A stretch of 64,000 nucleotides of DNA from Gari tellinella (Eukaryota > Mollusca > Bivalvia > Cardiida > Psammobiidae), in the NCBI GenBank assembly GCA_922989275.2, contig OV277861.1:53731623-53795622 (forward strand). The letters are read 5' to 3'. The position numbers and the translations under genes were made by a program. The first letter of the stretch is position 1. Every line of letters begins with the position of its first letter. Below the pieces are notes generated by a model, which saw only the letters and a list, made by a program, of their open reading frames with translations, was not told where the DNA came from and searched no databases. Below, one piece after another: positions 51,900-62,145 of the stretch.

Positions 51900-52613
51900 C
51901 ACTATATTCAGTAGGGAAGACATATACTCTTTCCATATATACGCGTTTATACTTAAAACTTTATTTTCATTGCAAACAATTTTGCGGCAGATCAAACCCC
52001 GGGAAATTCGGCATTAATTCTGGTTCCTAACTATTTTGCAACTTATATAACTTTCAGTCGTCGGATATTTAATAAAATTGTCTTTTCAACATGTTATTGC
52101 ATTGCGTTCTAGCTCAAGTGTACGATATAAGCAGTATTAAACGAACATATTGACAAGGTGTAATAGCAGTTGGCAACCCATTTCACAACGAACGGCAACG
52201 AAACTAACTCTCTCTAGATGCAAGTCGGAGGCCCGTACCCCCTTAACAGCAAGTCGTAGGACTTTATCCCCTTCATTGCTTAACACAGAGTAAAATAGTT
52301 ATTTGAAAATAGTTTGGATCCTGACCTGACGCCGCCTAGCATTGTTTCTTACAAGGATCCAAGCTGTTTGGCACTCATTTTAATATTTCTTAAGTCAAAA
52401 TACCTAAAATTGAAATTTTAGAAATAAAAGCAAACAAACCAAAAATACGAAAGGAAAATGAAAATTTATAACAGGCTCACCTAAGATCAAAAATGGGTGA
52501 ATCCAGTATATATATTAAGCACGAACGAATCCACCGGGTCCAAATAGGTTAAAACTGACGACTCGATTGCAATGAAATGGTACATGTATAAGCAGATACG
52601 AATTAGTTTAGGG
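51900..52613. repeat. Family B and G relics
   Basis: 51935-52035: ATATACGCGTTTATACTTAA and GCAAACAATTTTGCGGCAGA, a decayed family B. 52262-52480: TATCCCCTTCATTGC, AATAGTTTGGATCCTGACC and GATCCAAGCTGTTTGGCAC, a decayed family G. Confidence 0.5.
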
Positions 52614-52835
52614 CTTAACCAATTTATGCCCACGATCCCATATATAGGACATTGGTAAACAGTTAAGACGCTGATCAGATGCCGCATTGTGCAGCGTCTG
52701 ATCAGAGTCTACACTGTTTGCTGATAGGGATTTCAATCTATAAAAACTGAAAATTTAGACCAGGCATCCCTTTGATAAAAAATGGACTTATCAAATATAT
52801 AAACATGGATGAATCCACTGGGTATAAAAGGGTTA
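52614..52835 (+). mobile_element. MITE family A, full copy
   Basis: CTTAACCAATTTATGCCCAC to ACTGGGTATAAAAGGGTTAA. The core 1 hairpin is partly diverged (apex GCCGCATTGTGCAGC). Confidence 0.82.
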
Positions 52836-53175
52836 ATAGTCTACTATCAATACACTTCAACCGTATGTTGAGAATGTTTTCACGCGAGGTATAAGATACA
52901 GGCTATAATTAAAGTTTTTACCAGTCATTAATATGTTACCTTCCAGGAGCCTTTGTTTATGTTTGCAGTTCTTTGAACTTCAGAAGTTTGATTACCTTCA
53001 TCTGCAGTTTGTAGGTAAGTGGGTCACCCTTTTTATCCTCTTTTACTTTTTCTGTGCTATGCGATTTAATCTGCAACAAGAGATGCCTGCGAATGTTCAA
53101 AATATTTCTAAAGATGCTTAGGTTTGTTCTTTGATTTTTTGTTTATAAGAAAATGATCTTGATTAGACGCTGAGA

Positions 53176-53533
53176 TACAGTGCTCCTTCCCTACAACGGC
53201 CCTCCCAACAACGACTCCTTCCTTGCAACGACCCTTGTCGCTGGTCCCTGAGCAGGAAAAGAATGTCCAAAATATTTACGACTGCAATGTCGTCTGCTTA
53301 AAATTGTAGTCTGATGTTTTTCTCAAAGTTACATGTACATAATGGACATTTTTACAGAAAAAAACCGCAATGACAGGTGACAAACAGCTGGAATTCAGAT
53401 CAGACGCCGCGTTTCGCGGCGTCTGATCTGGATTCAAGCTGTTTGCAAAATTTCCCTCTCTATAACGACTCCCTCTGAACATCGCACACATTTTGTCTCC
53501 CGTCGGGTGTCGTTGAAGAGAGGGAGTGCTGTA
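53176..53533 (+). mobile_element. MITE family C, full copy
   Basis: TACAGTGCTCCTTCCCTACA to GAAGAGAGGGAGTGCTGTA. The core 1 hairpin at about 53380-53446 is CAAACAGCTGGAATTCAGAT, apex GCCGCGTTTCGCGGC, complement. Confidence 0.87.
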
Positions 53534-53639
53534 CTCGGCTTCTCAACAGAATCTAAATTGTGAGTAGCAGTATTACAAAACACCCGAAATCCGCGGAACG
53601 TAAAAATAAAAAGGATAAAGGAAGCCAATTATAACGTAC

Positions 53640-53830
53640 AATTGAGTTATTATTTCCCGTTTAACATATTATACAATTTAAACGATTTATTTTAGTCTAG
53701 ACGGCAAACAGTGGAGCCTGATCAGACGGGTATAATCTGGCTCCAAACTGTTTGCAAAGTCTATAATACTTATACATAGCATAAACGCTCTTATATGGGA
53801 CTAATAATAATAATATTTCAACTGTAGTGA
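53640..53830. mobile_element. MITE family B, decayed copy
   Basis: TTATTATTTCCCGTTTAACA, GGCAAACAGTGGAGCCTGAT, then a shortened apex (CAGACGGGTATAATCTGG) and CTCCAAACTGTTTGCAAAG. Confidence 0.55.
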
Positions 53831-53945
53831 TTGTTTCCAGTTCAGATGCACTGCGCAAGTATTTCTTACGACTGTGCGATTTTTTGTTGTTGTAAACATT
53901 TAACAATTTGAGAATAAAGCACTGCAATATTCATCGATAGTGCGA

Positions 53946-54054
53946 GGTAGGAAACAGTTTGGATCCTCATGAAACACCGCGATACGCTGCGTCTTATCAC
54001 GATCCAAAATGTTCGCAAATGTGCCTTTTCGCGCTTTTGACAGTGAAAAGGTTA
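53946..54054 (+). mobile_element. MITE family G, right half
   Basis: GAAACAGTTTGGATCCTCAT, apex ACCGCGATACGCTGCGT, then the complement and GACAGTGAAAAGGTTAA. Confidence 0.6.
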
Positions 54055-54059
54055 AGGTT

Positions 54060-54436
54060 CTAAACTAAGAACAATATCTAAACACCGGTAACATGAAAGA
54101 CAGAACGTGAAGAAGCGCTCTCGTACTGTACGATGTTTGCATTGAAAATGTACTCTTTTTAAAGGGACATTGTTTTGTAGAGGACGAATATTCCCGTCGA
54201 TAGAGTTCAATCTGTCAGGCTGATGCATCTTTTTAACACAGTCAGCGTTTTTTGGGATGGATATAGGTGAATCTTTTGATAAATGATGTATTTCTACAAA
54301 ATAACGGTTGCCCATGTAAAATGTATCAATCTTTGGGTTATCTCTCACAACAAGGCTAGGTTGATGAAAACTATGTATATTGATGATGTTGGTGAAAGAT
54401 GAACTTTGGAACCAGCAAGGGGGTTTATATTAAACT
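54060..54436 (-). other. Unrecognised open reading frame, exon-like
   Basis: A minus-strand frame runs open for about 125 codons from after a stop near 54437 to about 54052, without a usable ATG near its start. The peptide (for example SFHQPSLVVRDNPKIDTFYM, VEIHHLSKDSPISIPKNADC) is of mixed composition and not repeat-like, unlike most frames here. It could be an exon or an old gene fragment. No family recognised. Confidence 0.3.
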
Positions 54437-54481
54437 GAGTGTTCAGTGACAGAACCCGGCCTATAAACTAAATACAGGTGA

Positions 54482-54731
54482 TACAGTGGAGAATGTGTTA
54501 TTCTTTCCCAATAAACGCGTTTACGCTAAAACTATTATTTGCAGTGCAAACAGTTTGGAGCCAGATCAGACGCCTGGTAACCCGGCGTCTGATCAGGCTC
54601 CAAACTGTTTGCCACCAAGATAAACATGAAATATCAGAATTGTCCAAAGGTTGTTCTTTTCTACGTTTTAGCGCTTTGCGTTTGCGTACGTTTGCGTTTA
54701 AACGGGAAAGAATAACAGATTCTCCACTGTA
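54482..54731 (+). mobile_element. MITE family B, full copy
   Basis: TACAGTGGAGAATGTGTTAT to ACAGATTCTCCACTGTA. The core 1 hairpin has one mismatch near the apex (GCCTGGTAACCCGGC). Confidence 0.92.
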
Positions 54732-55050
54732 TATATCGGAAACGCGCTCTAACTTTACTAATAGAATAAGAAACCTGACACTACATAGTTGGCCTCATTT
54801 TCTGGAAATGGATGAGCGTGTTATATTGTTATTTTTAAGATATAAACTTACCAAGTCGTTATGGTATATTTTAATATAAACAAAGTCTCCATGATATTTT
54901 GACAGGAAATAAGCTGATATGCGAAACACCTATAAACATTTCCGTTTGAAGCAGTTCATATTCAAATGAGAAGCCAACATACTCGGCATCCTATATAGAC
55001 CTCTCTTGCAAAGTTTTAGTACACCATAACGACATCGGATAAATGGCGTT

Positions 55051-55278
55051 TTACCGATTTGTGCCCATGATCCCATATATTGGACATAGGCAAACAGTGT
55101 AGACTCTGATCAGACGCCGCATTATGCGGCGTCTGATCAAAGTCTACACTGTTTGCTGATAGGAATTTCAATATAAAACAAAATGAAAATGAAAAGTTTG
55201 ACCAGGCATCCCTTTGATAAAAAATGGACTAATCCAATATATAAACTTGGAAGAATTCACTGGGCGCAAATGGGTAAA
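55051..55278 (+). mobile_element. MITE family A, full copy
   Basis: TTTTACCGATTTGTGCCCAT to CACTGGGCGCAAATGGGTAAA. The core 1 hairpin has apex GCCGCATTATGCGGC. Confidence 0.88.
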
Positions 55279-56180
55279 TACCGTACTCTACATGGTTGAG
55301 CAGTGTTCCGTACGCTCGGTCAGGTACATGTAGTGATTACGGTTGATCAATCCTCGTAATATACTGACATTGATCGACATTGGTCCTATCTGATCAAGGG
55401 AGTTATACCTTCATGTAAATTTACATTTTCTAACATATTGTTTACGTTTGGTCTTAAGGATGAGCTTCTTACATTTATTGATGGTAAATTCCAGACTTTA
55501 TAAACAATGAATACTGCCAGTGAGTATACCAGCAAACATACTTTACAGTGTAAATATTAACATAACTTACACTGATCCATTTATATCCAACATTGAAAGA
55601 TAGTCCAGGACATATAGATGAAAATTTCGCCAAACCTAAAACAAATTGCAAAAGAAATGCGATTAATATATTTGGGAACTTTATGATGTGCTCTATCATG
55701 TATTAAAAATCGCCATTGATAGTGTGTGCGCAAATTGGATATTTTTCACCTGCAAAATGGTACCCGAGGAGTAATAAATGGACAAAAATTAACAAAAGTC
55801 GTTCAGAAGTGACACACTGTTTTACTATTTGAATACTCTTACAACCATTATAAATGGTAAAAAACCTTGATATACTGCAGAATCCTTCGAAGTAAAGAAC
55901 AAACAAACCATACATGTTGAAATGCACTACATGACCTTCACAATCTGAATATGGCCTTGACATTAACTGATATTTACAAAACACAAACGCAAAGCACTGA
56001 AAGTGAACAAAATTATACTTTTTTTTAATTTCTATCTACGTAGATCTATTTATTTCAATCTGAGTTGCAAACTGTTTTGATTTTTATCAGATGCCGAATT
56101 ACCCTGCGTCTGATCCGGATCCCAACTTGTTGCAAAAGGAAGCGCTTACTTTGAAATAGTAACGTTTTCTCCACTGTACC
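55279..56180. other. No gene; one core 1 relic near 56068-56135
   Basis: GCAAACTGTTTTGATTTTTA, GATGCCGAATTACCCTGCGT and CCGGATCCCAACTTGTTGC form a decayed core 1. The rest is unassigned. Confidence 0.45.
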
Positions 56181-56279
56181 TAGACTATACTTAATAATGA
56201 ATTGAGAAGCACAAAACATAAACAAACCTTCCCAGACTTACTGCTATACACAAAGACTTAAATGAATGTTTGCGCAAAT

Positions 56280-57400
56280 ATCTGGTGGTGCGGGAGGGCT
56301 GCCTCTTCCTGATGGTGGGGAATCCCCCCCCCACCCCCATCCCGCGAGAAAAATGAAAATAAGAACTGAAATGGTAAGCTTTGAAGAGTGTTTGGAGAGA
56401 TTTGGGGCACTGAATACGATATATGTTGAATACGATGTATGTGAACCATACAATTTTGTCCAAAGCTCCATTACTGTAATACATATTAAACATTATTTTT
56501 AGGCTTCTGACTGTAGTTTTCTAGATCTACCTAGTTTTTGAGTATCTGAAACTTGTTTTTTACTAACGCTAGGTTGGAGAGGGGGGTCTCCCCGGGACAA
56601 AAATTAAAAATTAGAACTGGAATGGTGAGCTCTGAGGTGTGTTTGGAGGGCTTTGGGGCACTGAGTACGGTCTGTGTGATGAAATGCACGTTTGTTCAGA
56701 GCTCCCTTATATAAGACATAATAAAGTTTTTTATGCAGGGCTGCCATAAGTTGATCTTCAAACTCCTAAGATTTCCAAATCTTCTATTTTTCAAGCACGA
56801 TTATTTAAAGCAGATTGAAATTAAAGCAGAATGTGCTTTAATGCACTCTGCTTTACTTTCAGTCTACTTTAAGCTACCATCTGCTAGGATAAAAAAACAA
56901 AATATTTTGGAAAATTTCGGAGAAATGGCAGTCCTGTCTATGAGCTTTTCCTTCCGCCTTTGTAGTCTTAACTTGAGATTGACAAATGTAGGTGGGGTCC
57001 GGTGGACCTCCCCCGAGAAAACAAATGGAAATAAGAACTGAAATTGTGAGCTCTGTAGTATGTTTTGGGGCAATGAATACGATCTCTGTGAACCATTTAA
57101 TTTTTTTAAAAGCTCATTTATATTAGATCTATACATAATTGTTTTGCGACGAACCTTTAATTCTGCTAAAAGTACATGTATACCGTTTTAACACGACCAA
57201 GAGGTACATGTAATGTAGCACTGTTCGTTTTAAGCTGCCGACTTTGTAGTTACTAACTTTTTGAGTTTCTGAATATTGAATTTGACAAGTAGGCCTACTG
57301 GTGGGGGTCCAGGGGTCCTCCCCCGGGAGGTAAATGAAAAAATAAAAATGAATTTGTGAGCTCTGAGATGTGATTGGAGAGATTTCGACATTAATGTCTA
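56280..57400. repeat. Four diverged tandem copies of a 120-150 bp unit
   Basis: Each copy contains a C-rich block and its G-rich counterpart (for example GGGGGTCTCCCCGGG, GGTCCTCCCCCGGGAGG), then AAATGAAAATAAGAACTGAA, GTGAGCTCTGAGGTGTG and TTGGGGCACTGAATACG. Copies begin near 56285, 56570, 56987 and 57295. The F element at 56736-56935 sits between the second and third. On the minus strand the C-rich blocks give misleading Pro/Gly frames. Confidence 0.65.
56736..56935. mobile_element. MITE family F, full copy
   Basis: CAGGGCTGCCATAAGTTGAT to GAAATGGCAGTCCTG. Core 2 is AAAGCAGATTGAAATTAAAG, apex AATGTGCTTTAATGCACT, complement. Flanks TTTATG and TCTATG are compatible with a 6-bp duplication with one change. 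Confidence 0.78.
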
Positions 57401-58069
57401 ACCCCCATCCCACCCCTAGCCTTCGATTATAATGCCATTTTTGTCCATGTAAGATTTTTCATTTTTCAAATTGATGTTACGCAAGTGCGTAAGTGCGTAT
57501 CGCTAGCTACGCCCCTGATATATATCTAATATTTCTTCTGACATAGATCTACACGTTTGTAACTGATACAAATTTAGGATTTTGCATGAGTGTTCATAAG
57601 TAAACTTGTCTTTTAGAAAACGATTAAAACGAGGCTTGTCGAGTCTTTATCGTTTTCTAAAAGACTAGTTTTATAAATCCAATACATTATGAATACGAAT
57701 GTTAGATTCTATTTATAACATTACCTGGCAATATTATTTATACCACATCGATACTTTTTTTAGCTTGCTAGCTGCCCTGACTTTTAAGGTAACCAACACA
57801 TATTGCGTGTTTGTATGTACATGTACACTGTTTTCAAAAGTTATGCAGGTGTGACTTTGAGTCGCCCCATCTTCGCTTACGCTATGAAAGAGTTCATTCC
57901 TGTGGCTTGTATATAGGTTCATATATTATATTCCAGACTGAAGTCACTTTCAGAACTATAAGAGCAGCTGGAACCTCTGCATTATTTTAATACAACGGAA
58001 CACTGAAGCCAATGCTTTCTGCATCGCCCCGAGTCACAATTGACTAGGCATATACACTTGCATCTTATT
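57401..58069. repeat. One strong hairpin (57608-57667), otherwise empty
   Basis: GTCTTTTAGAAAACGATTAA pairs with the sequence ending CGTTTTCTAAAAGAC. No gene recognised. Confidence 0.6.
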
Positions 58070-58864
58070 ATTGCAAAATGTCTGCTGGAGCTTGTGGCAT
58101 GATCTAGTCCGTTGTCCAACTTCCATCCCCAAAGTGTTGCGTCAATTTCGGCTGCTTCAGTACACTCTTGAGTCTAAAGATGAGACAGTGGTATCTAGCT
58201 GCAGAGGACGTTGGTGGCAGTGTTTGTATCTACACAGTGTTCAAATTGTCGATAGTCTTTACAGTGAAAATGCGCAAGCGTAAGTTGTTCAAGTTGATGA
58301 AGCTTGATCCGTTGTACAGTGCAACAATCATTCTATCACACACATTGGTCACTTGTTCTTGTGACGTTCCTTCTTGAAAGTCTGCAAATTCTGTCGGTAA
58401 CAATTCACTAGACTTTACCTTTTTCAAAGTGTTCCCTTTCCCAATCGCGAAAATGCACGAATTATATCGCATCCAGTAAAGGCGTGTAAGGCAGGAAGGA
58501 TATAACACATTTGCAAACCAACAACATTCTTGTTTTTCTGAATGCTCCAAATTTTCAGCTTTCGATTTGAACTAGGGTTTCTGTCTGATCGAAAAATAAT
58601 GTCATTTGTCTGAAGATCGGCATGGAGAACGAGCACGTCCGTTTCTTCACAGATGAATGTTGTTGGTTGTCCATATGAAGATTCGACGGCTGTTTTCACA
58701 ATTGTCACATCAGAATCAGCCCTGGCATGTACCACTTCACACCCGATAATTTGAAATGTTTCAGCAAGAAGATGAAAGCTTGCTTGTTTGCAATATTTGT
58801 CATGACATGATCCTTCTTTGAACGAAAAGGGGTTTCTTTTGTAAACAGAACATTCTTTCTCCAT
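58070..58864 (-). pseudogene. Broken gene with a PIN/FEN-like nuclease-type domain
   Basis: The minus-strand frame from ATG 58864 contains VVHARADSDVTIVKTAV, ICEETDVLVLHADL and LPALHAFTGCDI. Asp-rich blocks in this order, ending in HAxxGCD, recall a multicopy invertebrate family with a PIN/FEN-like fold. The frame shifts near 58430 (in GKGTL) and continues in a second frame (LKKVKSSELL, VALYNG, LNNLRLRIF). An in-frame stop near 58232 is followed by more family-like sequence (LPPTSSAARYH, then W..TD and APADIL) to about 58070. With a frameshift and two stops it is a pseudogene. The family assignment is from memory of motif order only. Confidence 0.5.
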
Positions 58865-58909
58865 CAGTTGAAAATCGGTTGATCAATAGGAATACCATTT
58901 ACAATGTAG

Positions 58910-59525
58910 TCTTTTTTAACCAAAGTACGGCCTATGAATACAGCTCATGTCTATACCCTGAAAAAATTATGGAAACGTAATTAGGTCAGAGATGGCAAAA
59001 TGCAGGTCCCAAAAATATATTATAATAAAAATAGAATCTATATTGTTTTCCAAAGACCGTTGGATGATAGCCTATTAAACAAGGTATAGGGAACATAAGT
59101 GTTACATGCTTGAACAATTAAGATAGTATGGTGGACAGACATTCGGCCAGACAGATAGAGACAGACAAACAGACTGACAAGCAGTCAGAGTAGCGATCAC
59201 TAAGTGTCAAGATTATACATAAAATCTAAATTTCTTGGACTGTCTTCTTTAACCACAAAGTAAGGCCAATGTGCGCAGCTAATTTCGATACTCTGAAAAT
59301 ATTAAGGAACTTTACTTAAAACAGGATTATCCTATTACATAAACCTATATAAATATCATAATCAAAATAGCGGATATTGTTCTTGTTCCGAGGACCTTCT
59401 GAGGATAGCCTATTAAACAAATGATCCCAAGTTTTCTCTCATATCACTATAAGTAAAGAGCGTGTGATGGACAGACACACCGAAAAACAGACATATGGAC
59501 AGGCATGCAGACAGAATAGTGATCT
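58910..59525. repeat. Two diverged tandem copies of a roughly 330-bp repeat
   Basis: TTAACCAAAGTACGGCC (58917) matches TTAACCACAAAGTAAGGCC (about 59249). The order ACCCTGAAAAAATTATGGAA, GGATGATAGCCTATTAAACA, TGGTGGACAGACATTCG is repeated as ACTCTGAAAATATTAAGGAA, GAGGATAGCCTATTAAACAA, TGATGGACAGACACACC. Each ends in a CAGA-rich tail. Confidence 0.7.
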
Positions 59526-60366
59526 CATGTACATTGAATGACCAAAATACTTTCAAAAAACACATTATTATCGCGAAAAATTACTTAAGAACAAATGATA
59601 AATGTAGCCATCCTGTGGTCAAAATGGGCTTCCGTAGATTTTTTTTAAAAAAACGTACGTCAGTAATGAAATTCATTTTAATTCTTTTAGTTTTATCGAC
59701 AACAAGCAAATACAGTAAAGGAAGTTCATAATATACAATGCTATCAACATGTTTTGTATTTTAAACACATGCAAATAACAAAATCTTGATTTATAGAAGG
59801 TTTACACTGTTCTAGACATACACATACTATTATGACGTCATCAAAAGTAAATATTATTATGACGTCATCAATAGTTTGTAAATTACACGCATTCTGGTGT
59901 TTATACCGCAGATGCTAATAATCAGACTGTGCGCTTAGAATAAGGTGGAATTAAACATTGTCTGGTAAATTTTATTCTTTATTTGATGGTTTTACTTACC
60001 TTTTAATTAAACTGTGGAAATCACTGGAAAATGCCGAGTGCCTGGATCTTATCTGACATCTTCCGGTGTTTAACATCCGGGGACAAAAACGCAGGTATGG
60101 TGGCTCATGTCAGCCAGCAGAATTGTAAACTAAATGGACATATATTTTCGCGAATATTTCGTAAACCGCACCGGATTTTTATGGCGATTTTTTACATAAG
60201 CCTTATTTGTCTAATATCTACATAGTGGTAATAGTTTTATTTCTTTTGCAATTTGTTTGAGGTTAACCCGTATCTGTCCTGGACTAAGAGTTGGTATTAG
60301 TCAATACAGTTTTTGAAACATTTGTCAGCTATATTACTGTATTATTTAAATATTAGGCAATCATTC
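59526..60366. other. No gene; a short TGACGTCATCA repeat
   Basis: TATTATGACGTCATCAA occurs twice (about 59827 and 59855). Nothing else recognised. Confidence 0.45.
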
Positions 60367-60367
60367 A

Positions 60368-60514
60368 GGGCTCCAGATAAGGATAGTTTTTCAAGGAAAA
60401 CTAATATCTTTATTTCTGCATTAAACTATATGGTGTAGTAACGCCATAGGGTAGGTGCTGAAATTAATGAGAAAATATTGAATTTGTTCAGTTAACTTCC
60501 TCTAATCTGGAGCC
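60368..60514. mobile_element. MITE family H, short copy
   Basis: CAGGGCTCCAGATAAGGATA pairs with CTTCCTCTAATCTGGAGCCT. The core 3 stem is missing; the centre is only TATGGTGTAGTAACGCCATA. Confidence 0.72.
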
Positions 60515-60691
60515 TTTGTCTGACAGACAACGCCAATTACCTTACAGCATAAATATATCGGACAAATGGTAAGAGTTATATATACATGTTTATCTATTAG
60601 CATGGAATGCTTAACAGAAAATTTAATTGAGCTCACTAAGCATTAATTTATCACTCTTAACAGCTATAACCTTATAGGAAATGTTGTCTGA

Positions 60692-60929
60692 GACAGTGGC
60701 GAAGACGTTAATCTTTCGTCTAAACGTATCCGAAACACAAACGCTTTTTGATGTAATGAAGAAAATGTCAAATAATTGAAATGTCTAGCGATTTATTTTA
60801 ATACGAGTGGCAAACAGTTTGGAGTCCGGTTCGATGCCGGGTTACCCGGGGTCAGATTGGGCTCCAAAGTGTTTGATGCAAAATTCTTTGTTTTATTATA
60901 AACGAGTAATAACATATTCTCTACTGTGT
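60692..60929 (-). mobile_element. MITE family B, decayed copy
   Basis: GACAGTGGCGAAGACGTTAA to CATATTCTCTACTGTGTA. The core 1 hairpin has scattered unpaired changes (apex GATGCCGGGTTACCCGGGG). Confidence 0.7.
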
Positions 60930-61100
60930 ATCTCCATCTAGTTTTGGACTGCATTTTGTCTCTGTAACCATCGACAAATTTCCTTCTGACGTCGATGTTT
61001 TGTCTTCTTGTACCTATTGTCAAATATATTAAATATGTTCTAACGAGAAACTCCTGTAACAAAGCATAGCAAAACATCCACATTGGATAGTATGATAATC

Positions 61101-61172
61101 CCAGGGCAAAATCTAACCCGGGCGCTTGCGTGGCAGTTCAGTACCATAACCTCTGAGCTAAAGAGTCTTCTT
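61101..61172 (-). pseudogene. tRNA-like sequence, Gly(GCC)-like, degenerate
   Basis: On the minus strand: TTTAGCTCAGAGGTTATGGT (A box region), AACTGCCACGCAAG (anticodon-like GCC) and CCCGGGTTAGATTTTGCCC (B box with changes). Layout and anticodon arm resemble tRNA-Gly, but the T loop has lost the invariant C and the stems are imperfect. Confidence 0.4.
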
Positions 61173-62006
61173 ACTAGCTCAGGAGCCCAGTATTGTAGAT
61201 ATCATTCGCCACGGCTATGCTACTGGTAGTTTACACAGAGATTCTCAAAACTCTTTTAGAACTGGAACATTTATTGCAACTTGCTTTTTCCTTTCTTAAG
61301 GAATGCAAGGTAAAATCAAAGGTATTCCGGTTCAATTCAATCCCTGATAGACTTAGAAAAGTGTTTGATTTGCTCGTGAATAACTTCCTCAAAACTAGGC
61401 AACCACAAAACATGGGGGCTGATATCTTGGAATCAGTTGATGACGCCACGGCCTTAACGATCTATATACATATATAGACAATCAAATAATTTATAACCAT
61501 AAATATCCAGGATCTATCAAAGGGGCAAATCCAAACAGTGTATTCAAGATTGTACACGCAATACGCAAAATCACGGTCTACAATATTTTCTACAATCTCC
61601 AATAAGTCAAACCGCTCTATTATGAACATCTAAAAAGAACGTAATGGTGATTTAAAAGGCAGGTAACAGTTTCAAGAAAGATGATAGTAAAGCAGAAAGC
61701 TACTATAGATGCGTTCTGCTTTACACCCATATTTCCTCAAGAAGCAACCTTAATTAAATTCCAAAACATTACTGCAATTAGTTGTCGCAATACGAGGGCG
61801 TTTCAAAAAGTAATAGCTTCAGTATAATAAGTGCAAAACTTCATATGTGACATATCATTCTAAAGAGCAATTATTTGCCTACACGATGTTATAATGCACG
61901 ATAAGATCGTACTTGTTTCAGACGAATAGTTTTCAGACGACAATTACATGGTTTTCAGAAGGTTAATATCTGGTAACCATCAATAAACTATATATATACT
62001 GACCCT
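61173..62006. repeat. Core 2 relic (about 61655-61745), otherwise empty
   Basis: AAAGGCAGGTAACAGTTTC, TAGTAAAGCAGAAAGC and GCGTTCTGCTTTAC are a decayed core 2 hairpin near a family D-like TCTATTATGAACATCTAAAA. At about 61792, CGAGGGCGTTTCAAAAAGTA resembles a mariner-type end but has no partner. Confidence 0.4.
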
Positions 62007-62145
62007 AAGGTTATAAAGCTTTTCAGTTGAGTCTAAAGTCGTTCTCAAGCATTTGATTGGTCAGATTTGAGCCTAGGCTCTAACCTGACCAATCAAATGC
62101 TTGAGAACACACCCAGACTCAGCTCAAATGCTTTATAACCTTGGA
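62007..62145. repeat. Palindrome of about 140 bp
   Basis: TAAGGTTATAAAGC at the left pairs with GCTTTATAACCTTG at the right. Inner arms GTTCTCAAGCATTTGATTGG and complement. The apex is GAGCCTAGGCTC. Confidence 0.8.

Noticed and set aside
56191..56493. Overlapping Pro/Gly-rich frames on both strands
   Set aside because: They arise from the C-rich/G-rich block of the tandem repeat.
61217..61477. 86-codon frame beginning MLLVVYTEILKTLLELEHLL
   Set aside because: Opens with ATG but has no recognised motif, and overlaps an equally open minus-strand frame; too weak to call.
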